Positions 46,468 to 55,699 of a stretch of DNA of 64,000 bases are shown one piece after another; position 1 is the first letter of the stretch, and the number at the start of each line of letters is the position of its first letter. The stretch is taken from assembly GCA_902475375.1 (NCBI GenBank), contig CABRZC010000002.1, forward strand, positions 1 through 64,000. Direction: 5' to 3'. Under the pieces are notes generated by a model, which had not been told where the DNA came from, did not search any database, and saw only the letters and a list, made by a program, of their open reading frames with translations. The stretch comes from an uncultured Collinsella sp. (lineage in GTDB: Bacteria; Actinomycetota; Coriobacteriia; Coriobacteriales; Coriobacteriaceae). The position numbers and the translations under genes are program-made.

Positions 46468-47730
46468 GTGCAAAACACGAAGCAAAAGGCGAGCACCAAG
46501 CAAAAGCTGACCATCGCGGCCATCTTTGGCGCCATGGGCCCTGGCCTTCTGGCGGCGCTTTCGGGTAATGACGCCGGCGGCATCGCCACGTATTCCAGCG
46601 CCGGTGCCAGCTATGGCTACAAGATGCTGTGGATGCTTCCCGTCATGACCGTGCTGCTTATCGTGACGCAGGAGACTGCGGCGCGTTGCGGCTGCGTCAC
46701 AGGCAAGGGCCTGGCGTCGCTCATCCGCGAGCGCTTTGGCGTGCGCAGGAGCGTGCTGGCCATGGCGGCGCTGCTGATCGCCAACACGGCCGTTACCATC
46801 TCGGAGTTTGCGGGTATCGCGAGCGGCCTTGCCCTCTTTGGCGTGCCGGCGAGCATCTCGGTGCCGCTGGTGGCACTGCTGGTTTGGATGCTTACCATGT
46901 CGGGTAGCTTCCAGCGCATCGAGAAGATTCTGCTGCTGGTGAGCTGCGTGTTTGTGACCTACATTGTCGCTGCATTTATGGCTGGTCCCAGCTGGGGCGA
47001 GGTGGCGGTCGACTTGGTTGTGCCCAACATCCAAAATGACCCCAGCTACGTGTCGCTTGTGGTCGCAACGATCGGTACCACCATTGCGCCGTGGATGATC
47101 TTCTTGGCGCAGAACAACGTGGTCGATAAGAACGCGGGCGAGGACGATATCGTGCTGCAGCGTATCGACACCGTGAGCGGCTCGATCGCCGCCGATGTCA
47201 TCGCCGGTTTTATTATCATCACGACCGGTACGGTACTGTTCCCCGCGGGCATTCAGATCAGCGATGCTGCCGACGCCGCCCGCGCGTTGGAGCCCATCGC
47301 GGGCCAGTGGTCCACGGTGCTGTTTGCCTCGGGCCTGGTCGCGGCGAGCTTCTTGGCCGCCTGCGTGCTGCCGGGTGTTACATCCAGCGCTATCTGCGAG
47401 GCATTTGGCTGGGAGCGCGGCGCCGATCGCAGCTGGGACGAGGCCCCGGTCTACCGCGGCATCATTACGGCCATCATTGGCATCTCTGCCGTGCTGGTGC
47501 TCATGCCCGGTGTCGACCTGTTCCAGATTATGATGACCTCGCAGGTCATCAACGGCGTGCTTTTGCCCGTGGTTCTGGTGTTCCAGGTGCTTATTGCCGC
47601 CGATCGACACATTATGGGCGCCAACCGCAACGGCCGCGTGTGGAATGTGCTCACTTGGGCGACTATCGGTGTAATTACGGTGCTGACGGTCGTTATGTTT
47701 GTGCTGCAAGCGATGGGCTACAGCGCGTAG
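46468..47730 (+). CDS. Nramp-related Mg2+ transporter (NRMT-like)
   Basis: 420 residues from a GTG at 46468, after AGGTGG. The SLC11 fold is evident with eleven predicted helices, but the ion site is altered: helix 1 reads GNDAGGIATY where transition-metal Nramps have DPGN, and helix 6 reads TIAPWMIFLAQNN where they have MPHN. This combination (Asp kept, Asn to Gly, Met to Ala) matches the Nramp-related Mg2+ transporters described from Eggerthella lenta, also a coriobacterium. Specificity for Mg2+ over Mn2+/Fe2+ is therefore expected, by analogy. Shares an operon with the MgtE-like CBS protein and ends at a terminator. Confidence 0.88.
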   Translation: MQNTKQKASTKQKLTIAAIFGAMGPGLLAALSGNDAGGIATYSSAGASYGYKMLWMLPVMTVLLIVTQETAARCGCVTGKGLASLIRERFGVRRSVLAMAALLIANTAVTISEFAGIASGLALFGVPASISVPLVALLVWMLTMSGSFQRIEKILLLVSCVFVTYIVAAFMAGPSWGEVAVDLVVPNIQNDPSYVSLVVATIGTTIAPWMIFLAQNNVVDKNAGEDDIVLQRIDTVSGSIAADVIAGFIIITTGTVLFPAGIQISDAADAARALEPIAGQWSTVLFASGLVAASFLAACVLPGVTSSAICEAFGWERGADRSWDEAPVYRGIITAIIGISAVLVLMPGVDLFQIMMTSQVINGVLLPVVLVFQVLIAADRHIMGANRNGRVWNVLTWATIGVITVLTVVMFVLQAMGYSA

Positions 47731-47747
47731 CGCCTCTTTTGGATTCT

Positions 47748-47784
47748 AAACAGGCCGTCGCCATGGGCTGCGGCCTGTTTTTTG
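47748..47784 (+). terminator. Terminator after the NRMT-like gene
   Basis: AAACAGGCCG (47748-47757) pairs with CGGCCTGTTT (47771-47780), followed by TTTT. Confidence 0.92.
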
Positions 47785-47961
47785 CCCACGGCCTCTCGGA
47801 ATCGGTTCGAAAAGAGCAACCTTGGGGCGTTTGCTGCGGGTGTGGGGCATGGAAACGACGCTCGGGGCGGCGAGGAACTCAGAATTCGGCCGCGGGAGGG
47901 CATTCATCGGCCGCGTCAGGAGTGTCCCTGGGTGCCGGCACATAAGGAACGTCCCTAGCTG

Positions 47962-47999
47962 CCGGAGGGGGCGTCGGTTGTGGCCGACGCTCCCTCCGG
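47962..47999 (-). terminator. Hairpin at the 3' end of the acyltransferase gene
   Basis: CCGGAGGG plus GCGTCGG pairs with CCGACGC plus CCCTCCGG around a short loop. No T-run on the minus strand, so it may stabilise the 3' end more than terminate. The rest of 47785-47961 holds GTCCCT motifs of the GGGAC repeat family and no gene. Confidence 0.5.
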
Positions 48000-48022
48000 G
48001 TGCAAGCTGATTTGACGGTGCG

Positions 48023-50239
48023 TTACTTGTCGCCGCCGAGCTTGTGCGGTTTGTAGGCGAGCGCGTTGACGAGTGCGTCGGCGGCGGACTTGACGGCCGC
48101 CGGCTGCGGATCGTTAACGTGGTCCTCGGGATGCACGGGCAGGTCCTTCTTGACGGCATCGTGGATGAGCTTAAGGTACTCGGCCACGCCCGCGTTTGAA
48201 AGGTGCGTGCCGTCGCCGTCGAACAGATCGTTGCGGTTGGCGCTATATCCGTACCAGTCGATAACGCGAACGTTTTTATAGCGCGAGGCGGCGTTGGCAA
48301 TGGCCTGATTGGTGGCGCCGACCCATGGCTGCGGGCTGCGCGTGTTTACAAATACGACGATGCGCTGATCGCCGGCATCGGCCATGATGGCGTCAATCTG
48401 GGCGTCGGTCACCAGGCCGTTGGTGCCCAGCGCAAAGACCACGATCTTGCCGGCGAGATTCTGCTGGATATATCCCTCAAATGTCGCGCGGCCCGCATCA
48501 AACTGGCGGCCCTTTTCGGCATCGATGTGACTGTGGGGGAACACGCCGTCAAAGGAATCGACGGCGCGCAGCGACACGGAGTCGCCGATCATCAGCAGGT
48601 CGTAGGATCCGTCGGGGAAGCCGTCGTTGTCCTTGTCGGTGTCATCGGCCGCCTGCTGGTCCTGGGGTTTTGCATTTTTGGCTTCCTTGTTTAGGATTTC
48701 GGCGCCCTCGCCGCTCAGCGCGGATGTGTCGGGCACAAAGACCAGACCACCCAGCGCCACGACAAGCACGACGCCACAAACGGCGCACACGGGAATATGC
48801 GCGCGCACCCAGCTTGCGGGCGTGGTGGTGCCTTCGCGGAGCTCGGAAACGGTGCGCCCAAAGGCGCCCTTCCTAAACGGCGTTTCGATAAAGCGATAGG
48901 AGCACTCGGCTACGGCGACCACCACAAGTACCTGCAGGATGTACTGCCACCAGGGCGTATCGCTGATGTTGGCGACCGGGTTCATGAGCAGCAGCAGTGG
49001 ATAGTGCCACAGGTAGATGCTGTACGAGCGCTTGCCAACCCACACGAGCGGCTCGGCGGACAGCGCGCGGGCAACCATTCCCTGGGGCTGCACGCAGGCC
49101 GCGATGACCATGAGCGTGAGGATGGAGCATAACAGCGTGCCGCCGCGATACTGGAACGCGGTGTAGCCGTTGGTGAGCGCGACCATGGCGGCAAGGCCAA
49201 CCAGACCCACGACGCCCAAGACATCGATGGATGCGGGCGAGGACCAAAAGCGCACGAGGACGCTCGGCTGTGCCAGGGCGGTATCGGCTGATTCGTCGGC
49301 CTTCTTGCCAGGCTTGTTCTCGGCGTTCTTGCCGTGCTTGGCGGCGCTAGCCAGGCGATTGAGCCCCAAACGATGAGCGAGGCGCACCGGCGCCAGGTCG
49401 CAATCGGGGATAAAGGCCATCCAGGCACCCAGCAGCAGCGAGAACACGCGGGTGTCGGTGCCGTAGTACACGCGGCTGGGGTCGGCGGCAGGGTTGTAAA
49501 GCACCATCATGGCGAGGGCGGATACCGCGGCAAGGCCCAGAACCACGCGGCGCGTGTTGGGCTTGCTCACATGCATGGATACCATGGCAAACAGCAGTGG
49601 CGGCCAAATCAGGTAGAACTGTTCCTCGATGGCAAGCGACCAAAAGTGCGTGAGCGGCGAGGGGTCGCCCAGAGCATTGAAGTACGAGACGTTTTGGGCA
49701 ATCTGCCACCAGTTGTTGAAGAACAACAGCGACGGCAGGATGTCGGGGCGCATCTTGGTGAGCATCACGTGGTTAAAGATGGTGCACAGCGCGCAGGTCA
49801 CCACCACGACGGTCACCACGGCGGGGACCAGGCGACGGATGCGGCGAATCCAGAAGTTCTTAAGGTCGATGCGGCCGGTCTTAGCGACTTCATTGAGCAG
49901 CAAACGCGTGATCAGATAGCCCGAAAGCACAAAGAAGATCGTGACGCCGAGCAGGCCGCCCTGTGCCCATGTGAGGTTGAGGTGATAGAGCACCACCGCG
50001 ACGACGGCGAGCGTGCGCAGGCCGTCGAGGGCGGGGATATAGCGAGATTTGGGGCGCGTGGGCGCCTGTTCCTCTGCGGCGCTGTTGGTGCGGTCACCCT
50101 TGTTGGCGGGCACGCGATGAGAGTCTGCGGCGCGGCGCGGCTCGGTGGCTTGTCGGTTAGCGCGCGAACGTTCGTGCGGCGCTCGTTGATCGCTCGCGTG
50201 GCGTGAGCTGCGTGAGCTCGATCGCGGGAGTTGTTCCAT
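48023..50239 (-). CDS. Acyltransferase 3 with C-terminal SGNH domain (OatA-like)
   Basis: 738 residues. A charged, Arg/Ser-rich cytosolic N-terminus of about 65 residues precedes an acyltransferase-3 membrane domain (YIPALDGLRTLAVVAVVLYHLNLTWAQGGLLGVTIFFVLSGYLIT) with about eleven helices, including FWSLAIEEQFYLIWP. After the last helix comes a linker and an extracytoplasmic SGNH esterase-like domain: LLMIGDSVSLRA (Ser), ALGTNGLV (Asn), and DGTHLSNAG (Asp-His). This two-part form acetylates peptidoglycan or other cell-surface glycans. It is monocistronic and divergent from the ribokinase gene. Confidence 0.9.
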   Translation of the reverse strand: MEQLPRSSSRSSRHASDQRAPHERSRANRQATEPRRAADSHRVPANKGDRTNSAAEEQAPTRPKSRYIPALDGLRTLAVVAVVLYHLNLTWAQGGLLGVTIFFVLSGYLITRLLLNEVAKTGRIDLKNFWIRRIRRLVPAVVTVVVVTCALCTIFNHVMLTKMRPDILPSLLFFNNWWQIAQNVSYFNALGDPSPLTHFWSLAIEEQFYLIWPPLLFAMVSMHVSKPNTRRVVLGLAAVSALAMMVLYNPAADPSRVYYGTDTRVFSLLLGAWMAFIPDCDLAPVRLAHRLGLNRLASAAKHGKNAENKPGKKADESADTALAQPSVLVRFWSSPASIDVLGVVGLVGLAAMVALTNGYTAFQYRGGTLLCSILTLMVIAACVQPQGMVARALSAEPLVWVGKRSYSIYLWHYPLLLLMNPVANISDTPWWQYILQVLVVVAVAECSYRFIETPFRKGAFGRTVSELREGTTTPASWVRAHIPVCAVCGVVLVVALGGLVFVPDTSALSGEGAEILNKEAKNAKPQDQQAADDTDKDNDGFPDGSYDLLMIGDSVSLRAVDSFDGVFPHSHIDAEKGRQFDAGRATFEGYIQQNLAGKIVVFALGTNGLVTDAQIDAIMADAGDQRIVVFVNTRSPQPWVGATNQAIANAASRYKNVRVIDWYGYSANRNDLFDGDGTHLSNAGVAEYLKLIHDAVKKDLPVHPEDHVNDPQPAAVKSAADALVNALAYKPHKLGGDK

Positions 50240-50425
50240 AAAACTTCATCCAATGACGAGAATAATCAGCACGCCTTCATTGTAGCCGCCTGCTCCTGTG
50301 AATGCTTGCTGCCGGTGCAAGCTCAAGCGCGCGTTCACATCAAAGTGAACTAAAGTTATAGAGGCGCGAGAGCGCACGATTGACGGCCAACAGCGGGTGC
50401 AGAGCTCGCGGACGAGGAGGTTTCC

Positions 50426-51421
50426 ATGGCAGATTGCGGCATCGTTGCGGTGTTCGGCAGCATGAACATGGACCTTTCGGTGGCGTGCGAGCGCATGCCG
50501 CGTGCGGGCGAGACCGTCGGCGGCAGCGGATTTATCAGCAATGCCGGCGGTAAGGGCGCCAACCAGGCCGTGGCAGCTGCACGCATGGGCGCGCGCACGT
50601 GCATGATCGGCGCGGTCGGGCGCGATGCGTTTGGCACGTCGCTCGTGGCGGGGCTCCAAGATGCTGGCGTGGACTGTGACTTTGTGGCGCGTCGCGATGA
50701 TGTGGAGACGGGAACGGCGACCATCATTCGCTGCGAGGGCGACAACCGCATCGTGCTGTCACCGGGTGCCAACCATGCGCTTGCGGGCGAGGACGTTGCC
50801 TGCGCGCTGAGACGTCTGGTGGCCGACGAGCTCGACGGCGACGCCAGCGATATTGCCCCGGCTGCCGGAAGCGTCTTTATTGCCCAGGGCGAATGTGACC
50901 TTGCAGCGACGGCCGAGGCACTTGTTTACGCTCACGTGCTGGGGTTCTATACGATCTTTAATCCAGCGCCTGCCTGTGAGTTGCCTGCGGAGGCCTGGCC
51001 TGCGGTCGACTTGGTCTGCCCCAACGAGACCGAGTGCCAGGTGCTGACGGGTATCCTGCCCAAGGACGATGAGAGCTGCGCTGCTGCGCTCAACGCCCTG
51101 CTCGCCAAGGGTGCCGGCGCCGCGGTCATCACGCTGGGTGGCGCCGGCTCGGTTACGCTTGGCGATGACGGCGAGCAGCTGCGCATGCCGGCACTTTCGT
51201 GCGCGGTGGTCGATACGACGGCCGCGGGCGATACGTTTATCGGCGCACTTGCAGCTGCCCGTCTGGAAGGCCTGCCGCTCTTTGAGTGCATGGCGGCGGG
51301 CGCACGCGCCTCGGCGGTGACGGTGTCGCGCTTGGGTGCTCAGCAATCGATTCCCACGCGTGCCGAAGTTGAGCGCGTGTTTGATTTAGACGATTTAGTA
51401 CAAGACGGAGAAGCGGAGTAG
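50426..51421 (+). CDS. rbsK: PfkB-family sugar kinase (ribokinase-like)
   Basis: 331 residues. Ribokinase hallmarks: GSMNMDLS near the N-terminus, NAGGKGANQAVAAARMG (substrate loop), and the C-terminal anion-hole motif DTTAAGDTFIGALAAA with the catalytic Asp. It also has the central NPAPA and PNETEC segments typical of RbsK. RBS GAGGAGG. The nucleoside hydrolase starts 4 bp after its stop, so the pair should release and then phosphorylate ribose from nucleosides. Substrate specificity is inferred from context. Confidence 0.92.
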   Translation: MADCGIVAVFGSMNMDLSVACERMPRAGETVGGSGFISNAGGKGANQAVAAARMGARTCMIGAVGRDAFGTSLVAGLQDAGVDCDFVARRDDVETGTATIIRCEGDNRIVLSPGANHALAGEDVACALRRLVADELDGDASDIAPAAGSVFIAQGECDLAATAEALVYAHVLGFYTIFNPAPACELPAEAWPAVDLVCPNETECQVLTGILPKDDESCAAALNALLAKGAGAAVITLGGAGSVTLGDDGEQLRMPALSCAVVDTTAAGDTFIGALAAARLEGLPLFECMAAGARASAVTVSRLGAQQSIPTRAEVERVFDLDDLVQDGEAE

Positions 51422-51425
51422 AACA

Positions 51426-52400
51426 ATGGCAATTAAGAAGCTGATCCTTGATCTGGATATGGGCGTGGACGACGCGATGGCGCTTGCCTACGCCATTGCG
51501 AGCCCCGAGGTGGAGCTCGTCGGCATTACCACGTGCTTTGGCAACGTGCGCGTCGACCAGTCGGCGCATAACTGCTTGGCGGTGCTCGACCTGTTGGGTC
51601 GTCCCGAGGTGCCGGTGTACCTGGGCGCCGATCGTCCCATTAAGGCGACTGAGCCCTATACACCGCCGGCGTCCACCACGCTCATCCACGGTAAGAACGG
51701 CATCGGCGGCGCGAGCGTGCCCGCGTCGCCGTATGAGCCGGTGGGGGCGACGTCGGCTGATGGCAACGCGGCGGTCGATTATCTGATTGATGCCGCGCGC
51801 ACCTATGGCCCCGATCTGGTCTACGTAGCGACCGGCCCGCTCTCCAACCTGGCGCTTGCCCTGGAGCGCGATGCGACAGCGGTGATGTCTATCGGTCGCG
51901 TGGTGGTTATGGGCGGCGCCCTGACCGTGCCCGGCAACGTGAGCGCGGGTGCCGAGGCCAACATGGCAAGTGATCCCGAGGCGGCCGACGCCGTGCTGCG
52001 TTCGGGCCGCAAGCTCACTATGGTGGGTTTGGATGTGACGCATCGCGTGGTGCTCACGCGTCGCGACATTGCCGGCTGGACGGGCTCGGGCACCATGGCG
52101 GGCTGCGCATTTGCGAGCATGGTCGAGCACTACATTGGCTCGTACGAGATGAACGCACCCTACCTGGTTGGTTGTGCGCTGCACGATCCACTGGCCGTTG
52201 CCGTGGCGATCGACCCCACGCTCGTGGGCGCGCTCGGCTGTAACCTGCGCGTCGACCTGCTCGGCGAGTATCGCGGCCGCACCATCTGCGATGAGCGCCG
52301 TGTGGCCGACCCCGACAAGAGCGCACTCGTGGCGCTGACTGTTGACGCTCCGCGCTTCCTGTCCGAGTTCAAGACGCGCATGGCTCGTGTCCTTGGCTAA
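51426..52400 (+). CDS. Inosine/uridine-preferring nucleoside hydrolase
   Basis: 324 residues. The N-terminal Ca2+-binding cluster is LDLDMGVDDAMAL (family consensus DTDPGxDDA), with the YVATGPLSNLALAL, VVVMGGAL and C-terminal HDPLAVAVAID motifs of the family. It cleaves N-glycosidic bonds of ribonucleosides to base plus ribose; ribose is then phosphorylated by the upstream kinase. The middle position of the DTDPG motif (DLDMG) differs from the common form, which may affect base preference. Confidence 0.9.
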   Translation: MAIKKLILDLDMGVDDAMALAYAIASPEVELVGITTCFGNVRVDQSAHNCLAVLDLLGRPEVPVYLGADRPIKATEPYTPPASTTLIHGKNGIGGASVPASPYEPVGATSADGNAAVDYLIDAARTYGPDLVYVATGPLSNLALALERDATAVMSIGRVVVMGGALTVPGNVSAGAEANMASDPEAADAVLRSGRKLTMVGLDVTHRVVLTRRDIAGWTGSGTMAGCAFASMVEHYIGSYEMNAPYLVGCALHDPLAVAVAIDPTLVGALGCNLRVDLLGEYRGRTICDERRVADPDKSALVALTVDAPRFLSEFKTRMARVLG

Positions 52401-52409
52401 GTTGTCTTT

Positions 52410-52438
52410 TTGGATGGGGCTTTTTTGACTGGTATGAT
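52410..52438 (+). promoter_or_regulatory. Predicted luxS promoter
   Basis: Extended -10 TGG-TATGAT at 52430-52438 (TATGAT 52433-52438) with a weak -35 TTGGAT at 52410-52415, spacing 17. Start expected near 52445. GGGGCT (52416-52421) also pairs with AGCCCC downstream, so the 5' leader may fold. Confidence 0.45.
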
Positions 52439-52502
52439 TGGTGCGACCATTCGAACCAGCTAAAAGAGCCCCGTCCCAATTTGACTATCGAGAGGATCTG
52501 CC

Positions 52503-52991
52503 ATGGAGCGCATCGCGAGTTTTTCCGTTGACCATCTGCTGCTTGAGCCCGGCGTGTATGTGAGCCGCATCGACCGCGATCCGGCGACCGGCGCTGTCGT
52601 CACCACCTTTGATCTGCGCTTGACCACGCCCAACAAGGAGCCGGTCATGAACACGGCTGAGTGCCACACCATCGAGCACCTGGGCGCGACGTTCCTTCGC
52701 AATCATGCCGAGTGGTCGAGCCGCATTGTCTACTTTGGCCCCATGGGCTGCCGCACGGGCTTTTACCTGGTTGTCTTTGGCGAGCTGACGAGTGAGAAGA
52801 TCTTGCCGCTCGTCCGCGAGCTGTTTGAGTTTGTCGCCGGCTTCGAGGGCGATGTCCCCGGTGCCGCTCCCGAGGAGTGCGGTAACTACCTGGACCAGAA
52901 CCTTCCTATGGCTAACTGGCTCGCACGCCGTTACCTCGACCGCGACTTGGCCGATATCGACGAGAAGCACCTGCACTATCAGCAGGCATAA
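52503..52991 (+). CDS. luxS: S-ribosylhomocysteine lyase
   Basis: 162 residues, normal length for LuxS. The metal-binding HTIEH (H55, H59) and the active-site cysteine in EECGNYLDQ are present, with FGPMGCRTGFYL and KEPVMNTAECHTIEHL typical of the family. It splits S-ribosylhomocysteine into homocysteine and the AI-2 precursor DPD as part of the activated methyl cycle. RBS GAGAGGATCTGCC. No pfs gene is adjacent. Confidence 0.96.
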   Translation: MERIASFSVDHLLLEPGVYVSRIDRDPATGAVVTTFDLRLTTPNKEPVMNTAECHTIEHLGATFLRNHAEWSSRIVYFGPMGCRTGFYLVVFGELTSEKILPLVRELFEFVAGFEGDVPGAAPEECGNYLDQNLPMANWLARRYLDRDLADIDEKHLHYQQA

Positions 52992-53020
52992 GAGCTTTAT
53001 CGCCCAAAACGAGCGCATTG

Positions 53021-53052
53021 GGCGCCTTCGCTTATGCGGGGGCGCCTTTTTG
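53021..53052 (+). terminator. Terminator after luxS
   Basis: GGCGCC...CGC pairs with GCG...GGCGCC around TTAT (53021-53046), followed by TTTTT. Confidence 0.8.
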
Positions 53053-53090
53053 TTGATTGGTCGGGACGAGCGTTCAAAATCGCTCATGTT

Positions 53091-53136
53091 TGTTCTAGAA
53101 TGTTCGTATAGTCACATTTACGAACAGGAGCGAACA
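53091..53136 (+). promoter_or_regulatory. Four-half-site operator upstream of the DUF4867 gene
   Basis: TGTTC at 53091 and TGTTCG at 53101 are mirrored by CGAACA at 53121 and CGAACA at 53131, each pair spaced exactly 10 bp; the last overlaps the start codon. A -10-like TATAGT (53107-53112) sits in the middle. The TGTTCG/CGAACA form resembles DeoR-family sites. The regulator is not in the window as far as I can see. Confidence 0.6.
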
Positions 53137-53780
53137 TGCATATCTATTCTGTTGAGGATTCCGAGTTCAAGTCCTATGGCAACGTTTGGGATAACGTTCC
53201 GTCCGAGCTCACGTCGCCCGTGCTCGAGGCGCTTTCTGCCACGCCCATTCCCGAGGGCAGCAAGTACGTAGCAAGTGCGCCGGAGCTTGAGGGCGTCAAG
53301 GATGCCGATAAGCTGGGCTTTCTCATGTTTGGTGGCCGTCCCTTCCAGTTCGGCTGGTGCAACGGCCACAACACGCGTCTCAACTGCCTAGAGTATCACC
53401 GTGCCAGCGAGTTCAACCTGGGCGCGCGCGACTTTATCCTGCTCGTGGCGCATCGTTGGGAGATCGAGGACGGCATGCTCGATACCGCTCAGGTCAAGGC
53501 GTTCCGCGTGCCGGCGGGCAAGGTTGTCGAGGTTTTCAACACCACGCTGCACTACACGCCCTGCATGGTCGACGACGGCGGCTTCCAGGTGATGGTGGCG
53601 CTGCCGGCAGGTACCAATGGCCCGCGCCCCGAGGCTGCAGCTGACATGCCCGCGGCCGGCGACAGCTACTGCTACTGGAAGGCTGACAAGTGGGTTCTCT
53701 GCCACGCCGACAGCCCCAAGGCTGCCGAAGGCGGCTACGTAGGCCTCGTCGGCAAAAACCTCGACATCACCGTGGACTAG
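53136..53780 (+). CDS. DUF4867 family protein (cupin-like)
   Basis: 214 residues, cytosolic. It shows the family's LLVAHRWEIEDGMLDTAQVKAFRVPAGKVVEVFNTTLHYTPCMV stretch, with metal-type residues (H, E, H) and beta-strand spacing like a cupin barrel; PWF-type segments GRPFQFGWCNG and DSYCYWKADKWVLCH are also seen. Family members often sit with sugar-catabolism genes, so a sugar-linked enzyme is possible but not shown. RBS AGGAG precedes the ATG. Expression is probably controlled through the phased TGTTCG/CGAACA sites. A GH1 glycosidase follows 346 bp on. Confidence 0.8.
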   Translation: MHIYSVEDSEFKSYGNVWDNVPSELTSPVLEALSATPIPEGSKYVASAPELEGVKDADKLGFLMFGGRPFQFGWCNGHNTRLNCLEYHRASEFNLGARDFILLVAHRWEIEDGMLDTAQVKAFRVPAGKVVEVFNTTLHYTPCMVDDGGFQVMVALPAGTNGPRPEAAADMPAAGDSYCYWKADKWVLCHADSPKAAEGGYVGLVGKNLDITVD

Positions 53781-53789
53781 AATCTTCCA

Positions 53790-53982
53790 TCTCGATCTGT
53801 AACACCTAGCGGGCAAAATCGCCTCTACCTGTTACAGATCGAGACAAATTGCAGGGGATAGAACGAACAATCTCGATCTGTAACACCAGGCCCGGTTTTG
53901 GCGGCCTACCTGTTACAGATCAAGACAAACCTGCCCAAACCACCACAAAGGTGCCTGTCCCCTTTGTGGCGGCTTGGGCGGG
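53790..53982. repeat. Two tandem hairpins plus a third inverted repeat
   Basis: Hairpin 1: TCTCGATCTGTAACA (53790-53804) with TGTTACAGATCGAGA (53830-53844). Hairpin 2: the same left arm at 53871-53885 with 53911-53925 (one mismatch). Both end in CAAA. A third inverted repeat at 53930-53982 pairs CCACAAAGG with CCTTTGTGG and encloses GTGCCTGTCC. The 346-bp gap holds no gene; 53983-54126 shows nothing else definite. Confidence 0.75.
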
Positions 53983-54069
53983 AAGGTATCAAAAAGTATC
54001 AGACGGGGGCGGCTGCCGAGCGCCTGCGCGCGAAAAGAAGTGTCGACCTGCGCCGTTGCCGTTGAGTAG

Positions 54070-55557
<1,488 letters not shown>

Positions 55558-55593
55558 GGAAGCTGAGACACTCGACTTCAGAGTCTCCTGACC

Positions 55594-55632
55594 AAGGCGC
55601 CCGGCGAGCAGCTAATGCTCGCCGGGCGCCTT
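55594..55632 (+). terminator. Long hairpin after the GH1 gene
   Basis: AAGGCGCCCGGCGAGCA (55594-55610) pairs with TGCTCGCCGGGCGCCTT (55616-55632) with a 5-nt loop: 17 bp perfect, short TT end. Confidence 0.8.
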
Positions 55633-55699
55633 GCCGTCTGCGGATTTTGGGACATGCGGCCCGCTTTTTCGACCCATCTGTCGGTACACTAAAAGCACT

